Below are positions 11,730-20,374 of a stretch of 64,000 nucleotides of DNA, piece by piece. The position numbers were made by a program, and so were the translations under genes. Numbering within the stretch: the first letter of the stretch is position 1; the number at the start of each line of letters is the position of its first letter. The stretch is taken from positions 67,529 to 131,528 of the forward strand of contig JAVSLW010000009.1 of NCBI GenBank assembly GCA_039666455.1, written 5' to 3'. The notes beneath the pieces were generated by a model. It did not search any database and was not told where the DNA came from. It saw only the letters and a program-made list of their open reading frames with translations. The DNA comes from Methanobacterium sp. (GTDB taxonomy: Archaea; Methanobacteriota; Methanobacteria; Methanobacteriales; Methanobacteriaceae).

Positions 11730-11951
11730 AATGTTAAGTATATTTTAATAAACCATATAAATCAATGGTTATATGCTACAGAAATTAAGTAAATTTGTTA
11801 TACAATAACTCTTTAGAATTATTAATAACTGTTTTTTGATAAATAAAATAGCATAATGCTATTTTTAGTTATATATTATTCAATAATGCGGTTATAACTA
11901 ATATTTAATTAGGAAATGGGATAATTTGTTAAATAAATAAAAAAAGCTTAA

Positions 11952-13415
11952 ATGGAAGAAAGTTCTAAGTACGATGATATTATGAATGCTGTAAAATCAC
12001 TTGCTAAAAATACTTCATTATTACTGATTTCCCAAGTTATTAGCTATATATTAGCATTTTTTTATATGATTTATATTGCTCGATATTTAGGTACTGATGG
12101 TTTTGGTATTCTTTCATTTGCACTTGCTTTTACTGGAATACTCAGCATCTTTACAGATTTAGGTCTTAATACCTTAACGGTTAGAGAAGTTGCAAGAGAT
12201 AAATCATTAACGAATAAATATTTTAGTAATATTTTTTTTATAAAAATGATTTTTTGTATTTTAACTTTTGGATTAATGGCATTGATAATAAATTTACTTG
12301 GATACTCTTTAGAAACTATAAATGTTGTTTATTTAGTAGGATTATCAGTAATTTTCACAGCAATTTCAGGTTTTTTTAATTCAATTTTTCAAGCACACGA
12401 AAAAATGGAATATCAATCTTTAGGCCTGGTTTTACAGAATTTTCTAATGTTTATTGGAGTTTTAATCGTTATTAATTTTGGATTGAGCATTATAGTATTT
12501 GCATTCGTTTATTTTATTTCTAGTTTAATTAGTTTATTTTATATTTTAATTGTTTATTTCTGGAAATTTCCTCCAAGGAATGTTGAAATTAGAAGAAATT
12601 ATTGGAAACCAACAATAAAGGAATCATTACCTTTTGGATTAACAGCCGTTTTTGCAACAGTCTATGTTTGGATTGATTCTGTAATGCTTTCTTTGATGCA
12701 AGGAAATGAAGCAGTTGGATTATATAATGCAGCTTATAGAATAATTATAGTTTTACTATTTATTCAGTCAGTTTCAAGTATCTCTATATTTCCTACGATG
12801 TCTAAGTTTTATATTTCATCAAAAAATTCTTTAAAAATGACTGTTGAAAAGTATTTTAAATTTATGTTTATAATCAGTATTCCTATTGGAATTATTGTAA
12901 TGCTTTTGTCTGATAAAATAATTTTATTTGTCTTTGGCGTTCAATATGAAAATTCAATATTACTCCTTCAAATATTAGTATGGGCTACTGTATTTACATT
13001 TATATACACTGCATTCGTACAAATGTTTTTATCAACAAACAAACAGTTTGTAATCACTAAAATCACTGCATTATGTATGATGATTAATATCATTTTAAAT
13101 TTGATTTTGATTCCACAGTTTAGCTATATTGGTGCCAGTTTTGTTACTGTAATTACTGAATTTACAATTTTAGTCCTTGTATTCAAAAGTTATAGTAAAA
13201 TCGGTTATGGTATTTCCAGAAAACAGTCAAAATTAATGATTAAAGTTATAATTGCAAGTTTAATTATGGGATTATTTATATTCTATTTTAAAGAATTGGA
13301 AACATATTTATTATTGTTATTTGCAATTATAATATATATTACATTAATATTACTGACCAAATGCATTGATAAAGACGATGCCAACTTAATTCATGTATTA
13401 ATTAAAAAAAGTTGA
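11952..13415 (+). CDS. Flippase (Wzx-type polysaccharide exporter)
   Basis: The 487-residue protein has about twelve to fourteen membrane helices. Its conserved N-terminal block (SLLLISQVISYILAFFYMIYIARYLG, then GFGILSFALAFTGILSIFTDLGL) and central block (GLYNAAYRIIIVLLFIQSV) are typical of the polysaccharide_synt family. It is paralogous to the partial flippase at 1-1201. Alignment with that protein (MNPVQRVAKN) suggests that the true start may be the ATG at 11982 (MNAVKSLAKN) rather than 11952; neither has a strong ribosome binding site. It is followed by an acyltransferase and a glycosyltransferase on the same strand. It probably exports the lipid-linked glycan made by this island. Confidence 0.88.
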   Translation: MEESSKYDDIMNAVKSLAKNTSLLLISQVISYILAFFYMIYIARYLGTDGFGILSFALAFTGILSIFTDLGLNTLTVREVARDKSLTNKYFSNIFFIKMIFCILTFGLMALIINLLGYSLETINVVYLVGLSVIFTAISGFFNSIFQAHEKMEYQSLGLVLQNFLMFIGVLIVINFGLSIIVFAFVYFISSLISLFYILIVYFWKFPPRNVEIRRNYWKPTIKESLPFGLTAVFATVYVWIDSVMLSLMQGNEAVGLYNAAYRIIIVLLFIQSVSSISIFPTMSKFYISSKNSLKMTVEKYFKFMFIISIPIGIIVMLLSDKIILFVFGVQYENSILLLQILVWATVFTFIYTAFVQMFLSTNKQFVITKITALCMMINIILNLILIPQFSYIGASFVTVITEFTILVLVFKSYSKIGYGISRKQSKLMIKVIIASLIMGLFIFYFKELETYLLLLFAIIIYITLILLTKCIDKDDANLIHVLIKKS

Positions 13416-13470
13416 ATAGGAATTAAAATATACCAAATTTTTAGGAAAATCTTTGGGGGGAAATTCAAAA

Positions 13471-14034
13471 ATGGATGATATAAAGAATCCCGAGAATACT
13501 ATAATTGGTTTTAATTATAAAAGAGGAAGTAAATCTCCCATAATTGGAAAAAATTCTATTATTCGCCCTAATTCTATTATTTATAATGATGTATCAGTTG
13601 GAGATGATTTTAAAACGGGCCATAACATTTTAATCAGGGAAAAAACAACTATTGGTAATGACACACTTATTGGAACAAATACTGTAATTGAAGGTAATTG
13701 TATCATAGGAAATAATGTGAGAATACAATCAAACGTATACATTCCTACAAACACCATAATTGAAGATAACGTATTTATTGGTCCTTGCGCATGTTTTACT
13801 AATGATAGATATCCCGTAAGAATTGATTTTGAACTTAAAGGACCAATATTAAGAAAAGGTGCTTCTATTGGTGCAAATTCAACATTTTTATCAGATTTAG
13901 AGATTGGAGAAGGTGCAATGATTGCAGCGGGTGCAATTGTTACTAAAGATGTACCCAATTTCTATCTTGCAATAGGTGCACCTGCAAAAATAAAACCACT
14001 TCCAAAACATTTAAGAATTCCAAATAAGCTATAA
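13471..14034 (+). CDS. Left-handed β-helix acyltransferase (hexapeptide-repeat, WbpD/WlbB-like)
   Basis: The protein of 187 residues consists mostly of hexapeptide repeats ([LIV]-G-x4), for example SIGDN-like turns [29 protein letters not shown] and [17 protein letters not shown]. The later segment [15 protein letters not shown] and the C-terminal [18 protein letters not shown] followed by [15 protein letters not shown] are typical of UDP-sugar amine N-acetyltransferases such as WlbB/WbpD. These acetylate a 3-amino sugar nucleotide. The ATG at 13471 is chosen because a G6 run lies ten bases upstream; the TTG at 13453 is unlikely. The gene sits 37 bases after the flippase stop and 7 bases before a GT2 gene, so the three are probably co-transcribed. 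Confidence 0.85.
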   Translation: MDDIKNPENTIIGFNYKRGSKSPIIGKNSIIRPNSIIYNDVSVGDDFKTGHNILIREKTTIGNDTLIGTNTVIEGNCIIGNNVRIQSNVYIPTNTIIEDNVFIGPCACFTNDRYPVRIDFELKGPILRKGASIGANSTFLSDLEIGEGAMIAAGAIVTKDVPNFYLAIGAPAKIKPLPKHLRIPNKL

Positions 14035-14041
14035 TTACACA

Positions 14042-14950
14042 ATGACAAATAAAACACATCCTAATGTAAGTGTAATACTTCCAACTTATAATAGGGCCCA
14101 TTTAATTAAAAGATCTATTGACAGTATTTTAGATCAAACCTACGCTGATTTTGAGATTATTATTGTTGATGATGGATCAACTGATAACACAAAAGAAATA
14201 ATTGAACAATATACTGATGAAAGAATAAGATATATTGGGCATGAAATAAATAAGGGCGCGCCTAGCGCTATGAATACTGGCATAAAAAACTCTAAAGGGG
14301 ATTTTTTGTCTTTTCAGGGTAGTGATGATAAATGGTTACCAGAAAAGCTTCAAAAGGAAATGCTTATATTCAAGGAATCTTCTTCAGATGTAGGAGTAGT
14401 TTATTCAGGAATATGGAGTATTGAAAAAAATGAAATAAAATACAAACCAGATTCCAGTATTCAAAAGAAAGAAGGAATAATCCATGATGAACTTCTCAAA
14501 GGAAATTTTGTAAATGGATTAAGTTCCGTTAAGAAGGAATGTTTCGAAAAATGTGGATTATTTGATGAAAATTTATTTGGACTAGAAGATTGGGAGTTAT
14601 ATATTAGAATTTCAAAAAATTATGAATTTAGGATTGTTGATGAACCTTTAATGATTGCTTATAATGCTGAAGGTAATATATCTTCTAATTATCTCAAACT
14701 TTTTAATGCTAAAAAAATAATTATTGATAAGCATTTTAAAGAATTTTCCAAAGACAAAAAAGTTTTAGCTATAAATTATGGAATTTTAGGTTCGCTCTTA
14801 TTTTTAAGCGAAGAGAAAAAAAAAGCGAGAAGTTATTTCATTGATGCTATTAAATTAGATTTTAATTTGAAATATATTTTTGCCTATTTATTATCCTATT
14901 TTGGAAAAAAAATGTATACTCAAGTTTTAGGCTATTATCAAAAAAATTGA
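14042..14950 (+). CDS. Family 2 glycosyltransferase
   Basis: The 302-residue protein opens with NVSVILPTYNRAHLIKRSIDS and contains FEIIIVDDGSTDNTKEIIEQY for nucleotide binding and FLSFQGSDDKWLPEKL as the DxD-like metal-binding segment. GLEDWELYIRISKNYEFRIV provides the acceptor-site ED pair. There is no clear membrane helix, so it is a cytosolic or peripheral enzyme. It starts seven bases after the acyltransferase stop, which suggests a flippase-acyltransferase-glycosyltransferase operon. The linked specific sugar is not predictable. Confidence 0.87.
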   Translation: MTNKTHPNVSVILPTYNRAHLIKRSIDSILDQTYADFEIIIVDDGSTDNTKEIIEQYTDERIRYIGHEINKGAPSAMNTGIKNSKGDFLSFQGSDDKWLPEKLQKEMLIFKESSSDVGVVYSGIWSIEKNEIKYKPDSSIQKKEGIIHDELLKGNFVNGLSSVKKECFEKCGLFDENLFGLEDWELYIRISKNYEFRIVDEPLMIAYNAEGNISSNYLKLFNAKKIIIDKHFKEFSKDKKVLAINYGILGSLLFLSEEKKKARSYFIDAIKLDFNLKYIFAYLLSYFGKKMYTQVLGYYQKN

Positions 14951-14960
14951 TAATCAATTT

Positions 14961-15218
14961 TTAATTATAACTTATTATCTTTTTAGTGTTGTTTAACTTA
15001 TTATCTTCCTTTTGAAGCGCAAGTTCCCTTACCAGATCTGTAATTTCATTTTCCATACTTTCAATCATGGTGTAGATCTTGAAAATTAAATAATAACATC
15101 CAAAAAGCCCCAATATCAGTACAACGTCAAGTCCTCTTCCAATTCCTACTGCAGCTGCAAAAACACCTGTTACAAGCACTATTTTATCTGCATATTCTCC
15201 TATTAAACAAAATTTTCT
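14961..15218 (-). pseudogene. Truncated DUF2304 protein (5' half lost)
   Basis: The C-terminal 70 residues ([20 protein letters not shown] and then [20 protein letters not shown]) are nearly identical to those of the intact DUF2304 gene at 17056-17427, but the N-terminal two membrane helices are absent. The frame is open only back to 15218, where a TAA stops it, and no ATG or convincing ribosome binding site is present; a GTG at 15179 is the only internal candidate. I read it as the remnant of a second DUF2304/GtrB-type module whose glycosyltransferase partner has gone. Sequence identity suggests duplication within the island. Confidence 0.7.
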
Positions 15219-15672
15219 TTAAAGATAATTATGGTGTTTAAATTAAAATGATATAAATCCTTTTATTAAAATATGATATATAATTATTACTACTTTGTTA
15301 TCTACAATTAAGCTTAAAAGTATTTAAAACCATAAACCTCCTGCACAACTAATTATATAAATTCTTAGAGCTTAGATTATGATATGACGCACAACCATAA
15401 AAAACTATCCGAAGATTATTCAACAACCTTTTAAGAAAAGGTTGATCAAAAGATGCTTTGGATGAACCCTTTTTTAAAGGGTTCTTAAAAATATTCACAG
15501 GATTTACTCAAGATGAATAACAGAATATTCAGAAGATAAACGAAGTGTATGAATCAGAAATATTGATGAGTTGTTGGAGATTCTATCTTACAAAGTAGTT
15601 AGAAGTTGAGAATTCGTAAGGAGAAGTATTTTCAGGTTATAATTACGCAAGAGATCTATTGCCTATCACTTG
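15219..15672. other. Gene-free stretch with two hairpins
   Basis: No supported gene lies in these 454 bases. The first 200 bases are very AT-rich and include several TATA-like runs. Two perfect hairpins lie at 15424-15484 (separate entry). Short open stretches after 15540, such as NIDELLEILSYKVV on the plus strand, are interrupted by stops and cannot be assigned. Confidence 0.5.
15424..15484. repeat. Pair of perfect hairpins, first shared with the repeat at 42437
   Basis: Hairpin 1 is CAACCTTTT/AAAAGGTTG (15424-15432 and 15436-15444, three-base loop). Hairpin 2 is GAACCCTTT/AAAGGGTTC (15464-15472 and 15476-15484, three-base loop). The arms of hairpin 1 recur exactly at 42437-42456 after ehaT. 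They could be terminators or parts of a small dispersed palindromic element; the reuse at two unrelated loci favours the latter. Confidence 0.6.
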
Positions 15673-16029
15673 CTATTCCTCACCAATGATATCTTCTATC
15701 TCTAAGAGCACATCATTTACAAATACTTCATCACATTCTATTGGCTCCTCTTTGTCTGAAAGAAGCAGATGAAATGGAAACGTTCTAATATCTTTCCAAT
15801 GCGGTGCATTATCCCATCTACGTATCATTTTATCATTTCCTTGGAGATGGTAGGAATATCTCCGATAATTTTCTCCTATGCCTTCATTCACATAGAGCAC
15901 GTACCCCTTTTTCAATATCGCCTTTGCCCGTAGCGATTGCGTTTTTGGCTCTATGATCATCGCAATAATCTCTATGTCTATGACAAGGTCGCTGGATGAT
16001 AACACTGCTAAAATACTTGATACCGTCAT
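15673..16029 (-). CDS. TumE-like toxin (DUF6516 family)
   Basis: The 118-residue protein carries the signature block YRRYSYHLQGNDKMIRRWDN, followed by APHWKDIRTFPFHLLL and a C-terminal acidic helix (VFVNDVLLEIEDIIGEE). This YSYH(W/L)Q…RWDNAPHH…TFPHHLH pattern defines the TumE/DUF6516 family of small toxins. The start overlaps the stop of the preceding small gene by four bases (ATGA), the usual arrangement of antitoxin first, toxin second. All family blocks appear present, so this is the one intact toxin in the cluster. The biochemical target is not known to me. Confidence 0.72.
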   Translation of the reverse strand: MTVSSILAVLSSSDLVIDIEIIAMIIEPKTQSLRAKAILKKGYVLYVNEGIGENYRRYSYHLQGNDKMIRRWDNAPHWKDIRTFPFHLLLSDKEEPIECDEVFVNDVLLEIEDIIGEE

Positions 16030-16352
16030 TTAATTTTGCCTTTAACTCGATTTTCTACTTCAGCCCAATATCTAAGCGCCTCTTCATAACTCTCCCACTG
16101 TATGAAATCATCCCATTCCTCAAATACTTCCTCATCTTTCCTTTTATCGATGGTATCCTTAAATTCCTGAAAATCGACCCTGTATCTCCTCTTCATTTCG
16201 CTTATTTTCTTCTCATAGTAAGAAATTTTATTTCTTGCTTGCTCCCGTATTATTCCTACAAGAGCATCCTTTTCGTCTTTAAATAAACCAATCCTTACCA
16301 ATTCCTCTATCGGTGCAAACACTTCTTTTGATACCTTAACATATTCTCCCAT
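16026..16352 (-). CDS. TumA-like antitoxin partner
   Basis: This 108-residue helical protein (MGEYVKVSKEVFAPIEELVR, then GLFKDEKDALVGIIREQARN, then a coiled-coil-like KISYYEKKISEMKRRY and an acidic FEEWDDFIQWESYEEA tail) precedes and overlaps the TumE-like toxin by four bases. The tail is a diverged version of the MDFMEW block in the proteins at 16514 and 19124. The ATG at 16352 has AAGGTGA five bases upstream; a longer reading from 16388 would run through the remains of an older toxin gene. Antitoxin function is inferred from position and from the length and charge pattern. Confidence 0.68.
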   Translation of the reverse strand: MGEYVKVSKEVFAPIEELVRIGLFKDEKDALVGIIREQARNKISYYEKKISEMKRRYRVDFQEFKDTIDKRKDEEVFEEWDDFIQWESYEEALRYWAEVENRVKGKIK

Positions 16353-16517
16353 GACTATCACCTTCAAAAACATGAAGCTCAGAATCATCAGTTAGTTTTA
16401 TTATGAGACGAATAAACCCTTTATCCGTACCTGTGAACTTTTTTACAATCCTAACTTCTTTAGTATAGGCAAATTTATTGGCTTTCTATTTAAAAAATCG
16501 AAATAATCATCTATCAT
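16336..16517 (-). pseudogene. N-terminal remnant of a second TumE-like toxin
   Basis: An ATG at 16517 overlaps the stop of the antitoxin-like gene 16514-16810 (ATGA), exactly as expected for a toxin start. It reads MIDDYFDFLNRK and then loses frame. In another frame the text continues FAYTKEVRIVKKFTGTDKGF and IRLIIKLTDDSELHVFE, which is a typical TumE N-terminal β-sheet, before stopping at 16336. The rest of the toxin is missing, replaced by the start of the next antitoxin gene. I infer a frameshift near 16470 and a deletion or replacement event. Confidence 0.62.
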
Positions 16518-16810
16518 CCAATGGCCTCTATCAATGCCTTCGTTTCATTCTTAAGCTCATTGAATATTTCCCATGATGCTTTCCATTCCATGAAATCCAT
16601 GTTATCTCCAAGTTCACCTGATTTAAACTCCTTGTAAAATTCTTCTGATTCCATACCATACTTTCTATTGAAATAATCCATATTCTTTTGAAGTTCATCA
16701 ATTTTTTGATTTAATTTCTCTATTCTGGCTTTTAGGGCTTTTATAACTATATTTTTCACTTGATTTTCAGGAATCGTAGTGTTTTTTACTACAAAAGCCA
16801 CCTTGATCAC
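16514..16810 (-). CDS. TumA-like antitoxin, toxin partner broken
   Basis: The 98-residue protein is a predicted helical hairpin: a basic N-terminal helix, a coiled coil (KALKARIEKLNQKIDELQKN), then YFNRKYGMESEEFYKEFKSG and the block GDNMDFMEWKASWEIFNELK. The last block closely matches the protein at 19124-19432 (EKYGLESTEFIKKFESGEMG, DEMDFMEWASLYDMKERL), so the two are paralogs. Its downstream toxin survives only as an N-terminal fragment (16336-16517). The protein is therefore an orphan antitoxin, possibly kept because it neutralises a related toxin. Confidence 0.65.
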   Translation of the reverse strand: MIKVAFVVKNTTIPENQVKNIVIKALKARIEKLNQKIDELQKNMDYFNRKYGMESEEFYKEFKSGELGDNMDFMEWKASWEIFNELKNETKALIEAIG

Positions 16811-16924
16811 CTTATTTTTCTTTTTTATGTACTATAAATTTATCTAATTGTATTTATGTTTAACATTTAAAATAAACTTTATTTTTCCAATAGATTTTCA
16901 GTAATTTTCAATATTTAAAGTTGT

Positions 16925-17050
16925 TAGAAGGGGCTGTCTAATAATTCAAAATCAGTGAAAATAAAACTCAAAAAAACACCAGCTCCACAAAAACTTATAA
17001 AAAATCACTTAAAAACAAGTAAATGCCCGATGAAATATCCTATTTTCATA
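16925..17050. mobile_element. Possible insertion-sequence end remnant
   Basis: The text GGGGCTGTCTAATAATT at 16933-16949 resembles the terminal inverted repeat of some IS families (GGGGCTGTCTAA…), and is followed by about 100 bases without coding content up to the DUF2304 stop. No matching opposite end or transposase was found, so this is at most a relic. The call rests on motif resemblance only. Confidence 0.25.
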
Positions 17051-17055
17051 TGTTT

Positions 17056-17427
17056 TCACTTTGATTCTTTTTTAGAAGTAACGTCTGATTTTGATTTGAT
17101 ATTTTCCCTTTGAAGTGCAAGTTCCCTTACCAGATCTGTAATTTCCTTTTCCATGCTTTCAATCATGGTGTAGATCTTGAAAACCAAATAGTAACATCCA
17201 AATAGTCCTAATATTAATACTACATCAAGCCCTCTTCCAATTCCTGCAAAAGATGCAAATAGATTGGTTGCTCCAGGATCCAGTGATACATAAATAACCC
17301 CAATCCATATCAGTATCCATAAAGATAACATCCCTATGGTCATCTTTCCTTCTCTAAACCTTAAAATGGCTAAAATTATGGCAATTAACCCAATAATTGA
17401 TCCTATTATTTGATATAGAAATATCAT
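17056..17427 (-). CDS. DUF2304 membrane protein
   Basis: A 123-residue protein with three membrane helices (residues about 3-20, 33-50 and 67-90) and a charged cytosolic coiled tail ([19 protein letters not shown]). DUF2304 proteins almost always accompany a GtrB/DPM1-like glycosyltransferase and are thought to help anchor it or to translocate its polyprenyl-phosphate sugar. The ATG overlaps the stop of the GT2 gene upstream by four bases (ATGA), with GGGTG before it, so the two are translationally coupled. A truncated copy lies at 14961-15218. Confidence 0.85.
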   Translation of the reverse strand: MIFLYQIIGSIIGLIAIILAILRFREGKMTIGMLSLWILIWIGVIYVSLDPGATNLFASFAGIGRGLDVVLILGLFGCYYLVFKIYTMIESMEKEITDLVRELALQRENIKSKSDVTSKKESK

Positions 17428-18230
17428 GATAACACCCGTCTAAATAAATTCATTATTAATTTAAATAAAATCTTAAGACCCACCTTTAAATTTGTCCCTT
17501 TGGCCATTGAATAATCTGTGTATATGGTTTTTATAGGCACTTCTTTAAGTTTTAAGTCATGCCTTTTTACTTCCCCCATTATCTCTGAAATTACACCAAA
17601 ACCTCTTGAATGTATTTCAAAAACCTGTGCAGCTTTTCTATCAAAGGCTTTAAACCCTGTTTGAGAGTCCTTTACACGAACACCGTAAAAAATCCATGTT
17701 ATAATGTTCATAATCTGATTTCCAAGCTTTTTAGAAAGTGGCATTTCTTCAAAATTCCTGTAACCGTTTACAATGTCTGCATCTCCTTTTATTATGGGGA
17801 CTAATAATGAATTTATGTCATCTGGATCATGCTGACCGTCTGCATCGAATGTTACTATCAAATCGGCGTTCTTCTGGAGCGCTGCTTCTATCCCTGTCTT
17901 AAGAGCTGCACCTACTCCTCTATTAATGCTGTGCCTGTAAATAAATCCTTTATAGTTTTCAAGCAAATCATTGGCTATTTTGTAGGTTTCATCAGAGGAT
18001 CCGTCGTCTACAACTATAATATTCCAATTTCTTTCTTTAAGTTCTTCAATGACGTTTCCAATGACTTTACTTTCATTATATGCAGGTAAAACTATGTATA
18101 CTTCTGCACTCAGATTCCTGAAAGCAGGATCATCATTTGAATTTCCAAGCATCTGATCACTATGGTTTTTAATTTTAATTAAAATTTCATCCAATAAGAA
18201 CATTTGCATAACTTTAAGTTGAACTATCAT
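17424..18230 (-). CDS. Polyprenyl-phosphate glycosyltransferase (DPM1/GtrB-like GT2)
   Basis: The enzyme probably transfers a hexose from a nucleotide sugar to dolichyl or polyprenyl phosphate on the cytoplasmic face. It shows EVYIVLPAYNESKVIGNVIE, NWNIIVVDDGSSDETYKIAN, YRHSINRGVGAALKTGIEAA and VTFDADGQHDPDDI (DxD motif), then YRNFEEMPLSKKLGNQIMN and DSQTGFKAFDRKAA, all hallmarks of DPM1-like enzymes. The start is uncertain: ATG 18230 is used, but there is no clear ribosome binding site, and several internal ATGs precede the conserved domain. Co-transcribed with DUF2304 downstream. It could supply lipid-linked sugar to the GT39-type genes that are decayed in this island. Confidence 0.85.
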   Translation of the reverse strand: MIVQLKVMQMFLLDEILIKIKNHSDQMLGNSNDDPAFRNLSAEVYIVLPAYNESKVIGNVIEELKERNWNIIVVDDGSSDETYKIANDLLENYKGFIYRHSINRGVGAALKTGIEAALQKNADLIVTFDADGQHDPDDINSLLVPIIKGDADIVNGYRNFEEMPLSKKLGNQIMNIITWIFYGVRVKDSQTGFKAFDRKAAQVFEIHSRGFGVISEIMGEVKRHDLKLKEVPIKTIYTDYSMAKGTNLKVGLKILFKLIMNLFRRVLS

Positions 18231-18240
18231 ATCTGAAAAA

Positions 18241-18825
18241 TTAATTATAAATCTTTTTTGCAAGCTCTGCAACACGTTTACCCAGGTTTTTAGAGGTTTC
18301 TATACCTATTTCGTCTTTTTCAACATCTCCTGCAGGGCCTGCTGCTCCAGTTCCGCCATAATGAGCAAGAGGAGAACCATCACCAACCACAATCGCATCA
18401 TGGATGAGTAAAAATTCATGTATCGCTGTAATTGTTGTCTCTTGGCCTCCATTTCGTGAAGCACCCACAGCTATTGCTCCACAAACCTTATCTTTTAATT
18501 TAAAATCAGCGCGAAGAGGTCTTGATCTATCTATCATTATTTTAAGCTGTGCTGAAACATTTCCAAAGTAAACAGGACTTCCAATGATTAATCCATGAGC
18601 ATCTTTTAGTTTATTGAGAATATCATTAATATCATCATCTTTAGGGCATTCTCCAGTTAATTTACATATATCGCATGCATTACAGGGTTCCATTTCTAAT
18701 TTCCCTAAATGAATACTTTCAACATCGACACCAGCTTCTTGTGCAGCTTCTAATGATTTTTCAACAAGATATGCTGTATTTCCCTCTTTTCTTGGACTTC
18801 CTATAATTCCTATTACTTTGACCAT
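18241..18825 (-). CDS. Iron-sulfur flavoprotein (NADPH-dependent FMN reductase family)
   Basis: The 194-residue protein has the flavodoxin-like opening [20 protein letters not shown], a compact [13 protein letters not shown] motif (CX2CX2CX5C) that binds a [4Fe-4S] cluster in archaeal iron-sulfur flavoproteins (Isf), and the FMN-binding segment [18 protein letters not shown]. The later [16 protein letters not shown] also contacts FMN in the family. Isf proteins are homodimeric or tetrameric electron carriers between ferredoxin and small acceptors such as O2 or H2O2. ATG 18825 is chosen because GGTGA lies five bases upstream; the TTG at 18837 overlaps it. Confidence 0.9.
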   Translation of the reverse strand: MVKVIGIIGSPRKEGNTAYLVEKSLEAAQEAGVDVESIHLGKLEMEPCNACDICKLTGECPKDDDINDILNKLKDAHGLIIGSPVYFGNVSAQLKIMIDRSRPLRADFKLKDKVCGAIAVGASRNGGQETTITAIHEFLLIHDAIVVGDGSPLAHYGGTGAAGPAGDVEKDEIGIETSKNLGKRVAELAKKIYN

Positions 18826-19123
18826 ATTTTTCACCAATTTGATATAAAACGTGTATTAAATGTGTTTAATCTGGAGTTTTTAAACACATATTACCATTTA
18901 ATTGTATATTGCTTTTTTAATTAGTATGAACAATTATAGTTTAAATCCTTTTTCAAATTAGAAATAAAGAAATGTATCGTGCATAATGTTTATGATAATA
19001 ATTCAAACTGCAAATTTTTTAAAAATCCACATATACCTGATGTTTGGGATACTATAAAACAGTAATATTATTTAAGCAAATTTTTATAATATATTACAAA
19101 CAAAGAAAAGTTTGGTGGTAATT

Positions 19124-19432
19124 TTGGCTGACGTTATCTCTAAAATTAAAATTCTGGAAGAATTGGCAAAATTAGGCTCAGATGATGAAGTTTTCATAAA
19201 TGCCATTGATAAATTAACTAAATATAAAATTAATGAGCTTGAAAAAGATATTAATGATATTGAAATCAGTTTAAAGGAATTTGAAGAGAAATATGGATTA
19301 GAATCCACAGAGTTCATCAAAAAATTTGAATCTGGTGAAATGGGTGATGAGATGGACTTTATGGAATGGGCTTCGCTATATGATATGAAAGAAAGGCTGA
19401 AAAATAGGCTGAATATCGTAAAAGGTGTGTGA
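19124..19432 (+). CDS. TumA-like antitoxin, orphan
   Basis: The 102-residue protein is a paralog of the one at 16514-16810, sharing a coiled-coil (LTKYKINELEKDINDIEISL), the block EKYGLESTEFIKKFESGEMG and DEMDFMEWASLYDMKERL. The TTG at 19124 is taken as start because GGTGG lies five bases upstream, giving the N-terminus MADVISKIKILEELAKLGSD; this helix resembles the DEKDALVG region of the antitoxin at 16026. The next gene begins immediately after its stop but encodes only the tail of a toxin, so this is an antitoxin without a full partner. Confidence 0.65.
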   Translation: MADVISKIKILEELAKLGSDDEVFINAIDKLTKYKINELEKDINDIEISLKEFEEKYGLESTEFIKKFESGEMGDEMDFMEWASLYDMKERLKNRLNIVKGV

Positions 19433-19558
19433 ATGATTCAAAGCTTTTTTTCTAAAATTAAAACTTTCCCTAACCATGTTCATGTTGGTAAAGACGTTCA
19501 CCCACATGAAGATTTTGATATTTTCGAGATAATGGAATTAATAGAAAAAGAAATCTGA
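19433..19558 (+). pseudogene. TumE-like toxin remnant (41 codons)
   Basis: An ATG directly after the antitoxin stop reads MIQSFFSKIKTFPNHVHVGK and then DVHPHEDFDIFEIMELIEKEI before TGA. The TFPNHVHVG block and the acidic C-terminal helix match the end of TumE proteins, while the N-terminal sheet and the YSYH…RWDN core are absent. The frame is continuous, which points to a clean internal deletion rather than stepwise decay. It could be translated as a 41-residue peptide but should lack toxin activity. Confidence 0.6.
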
Positions 19559-19571
19559 ATTCTTCTGTACT

Positions 19572-19673
19572 CTATTCTAAGAGAACCACTGGCTTGATCA
19601 GGTCTCGAGGTTTCTCTTTCATCAGGATGAAGGCATCTTCTACATTATAGTCAGTTACAAAAGTTTTTAAATT
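19572..19673 (-). pseudogene. C-terminal fragment of a zinc-type alcohol dehydrogenase
   Basis: About 33 codons read NLKTFVTDYNVEDAFILMK then EKPRDLIKPVVLLE before TAG. The pattern (T-hydrophobic-D-x-V-E-D-A-F-x-L-M…IKPVV) is the usual C-terminus of medium-chain dehydrogenases. An in-frame TAG precedes the fragment and no start exists, so it is a relic left by a larger deletion next to the toxin-antitoxin remnant. Confidence 0.45.
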
Positions 19674-19790
19674 CTAAGCATCACGATATGGAAAAAGTAA
19701 ATTTAAGCTCATTTGTGTGACTTTTTGAATATAAAGTCCATGTATTATGTTCTTGACTATAAACACAGATTAATCTGATTTTAAAATCAA

Positions 19791-20135
19791 TCATTTTTTG
19801 AGTATATTCTCCAGTACAACTGCATTATTATGCTTTTTATCTTTTGCAGAATAAATTAGAGTTACTTTTCCCTTATCTTTTTCAATTTCCTTTATTTTAT
19901 CAATTAATTCTTTTTTATCCTCTAATTCCTTTTTACATCTGTTTTCAAATTCATTCCATTTTCCAGGATCATGTGAAAACCATTTTCGAAGATCATCACT
20001 TGGTGCAATCTCTTTCATCCAGAAATCCAGATGTGCTTTCTCTTTAGACGCTCCTCGTGGCCATAATTTATCTACAAGGATTCTAAATCCATCATCTTTG
20101 CTAGAGGATTCATATGCCCTTTTTATCTTTATCAT
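19791..20135 (-). CDS. DUF488 family protein (YeaO-like)
   Basis: The 114-residue protein has the family signature [20 protein letters not shown], then [19 protein letters not shown] and [23 protein letters not shown]488 proteins are small, widely distributed and of unproven function; the basic RG and His/Asn residues of the last motif are invariant. Its ATG follows a short AT-rich leader without an obvious ribosome binding site. It separates the accessory island from the conserved block that starts at 20375. Confidence 0.87.
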   Translation of the reverse strand: MIKIKRAYESSSKDDGFRILVDKLWPRGASKEKAHLDFWMKEIAPSDDLRKWFSHDPGKWNEFENRCKKELEDKKELIDKIKEIEKDKGKVTLIYSAKDKKHNNAVVLENILKK

Positions 20136-20374
20136 TTTATCACTTTTAATAATATAATCAAAATTAATATTATATTTTGTGGATCCTGAATAATTTAAAC
20201 TAAAAAATAACTATTTAAATTAAAAAAAAGAATGGATATTCAAAGAATATTTAAGGACAGCAAGCTTAGAATAATGGAATTAATGTTAAATGATGTTCTT
20301 AAATTCAGGATGACAATTTAAAATTGAAATAAAAAGTAAAAATATTAATGAAGTAATATGTAATCCAAATTATC

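Noticed and set aside
15540..15672. Possible gene fragment NIDELLEILSYKVV
   Set aside because: The frame is broken by stops within 20 codons and no family could be recognised.
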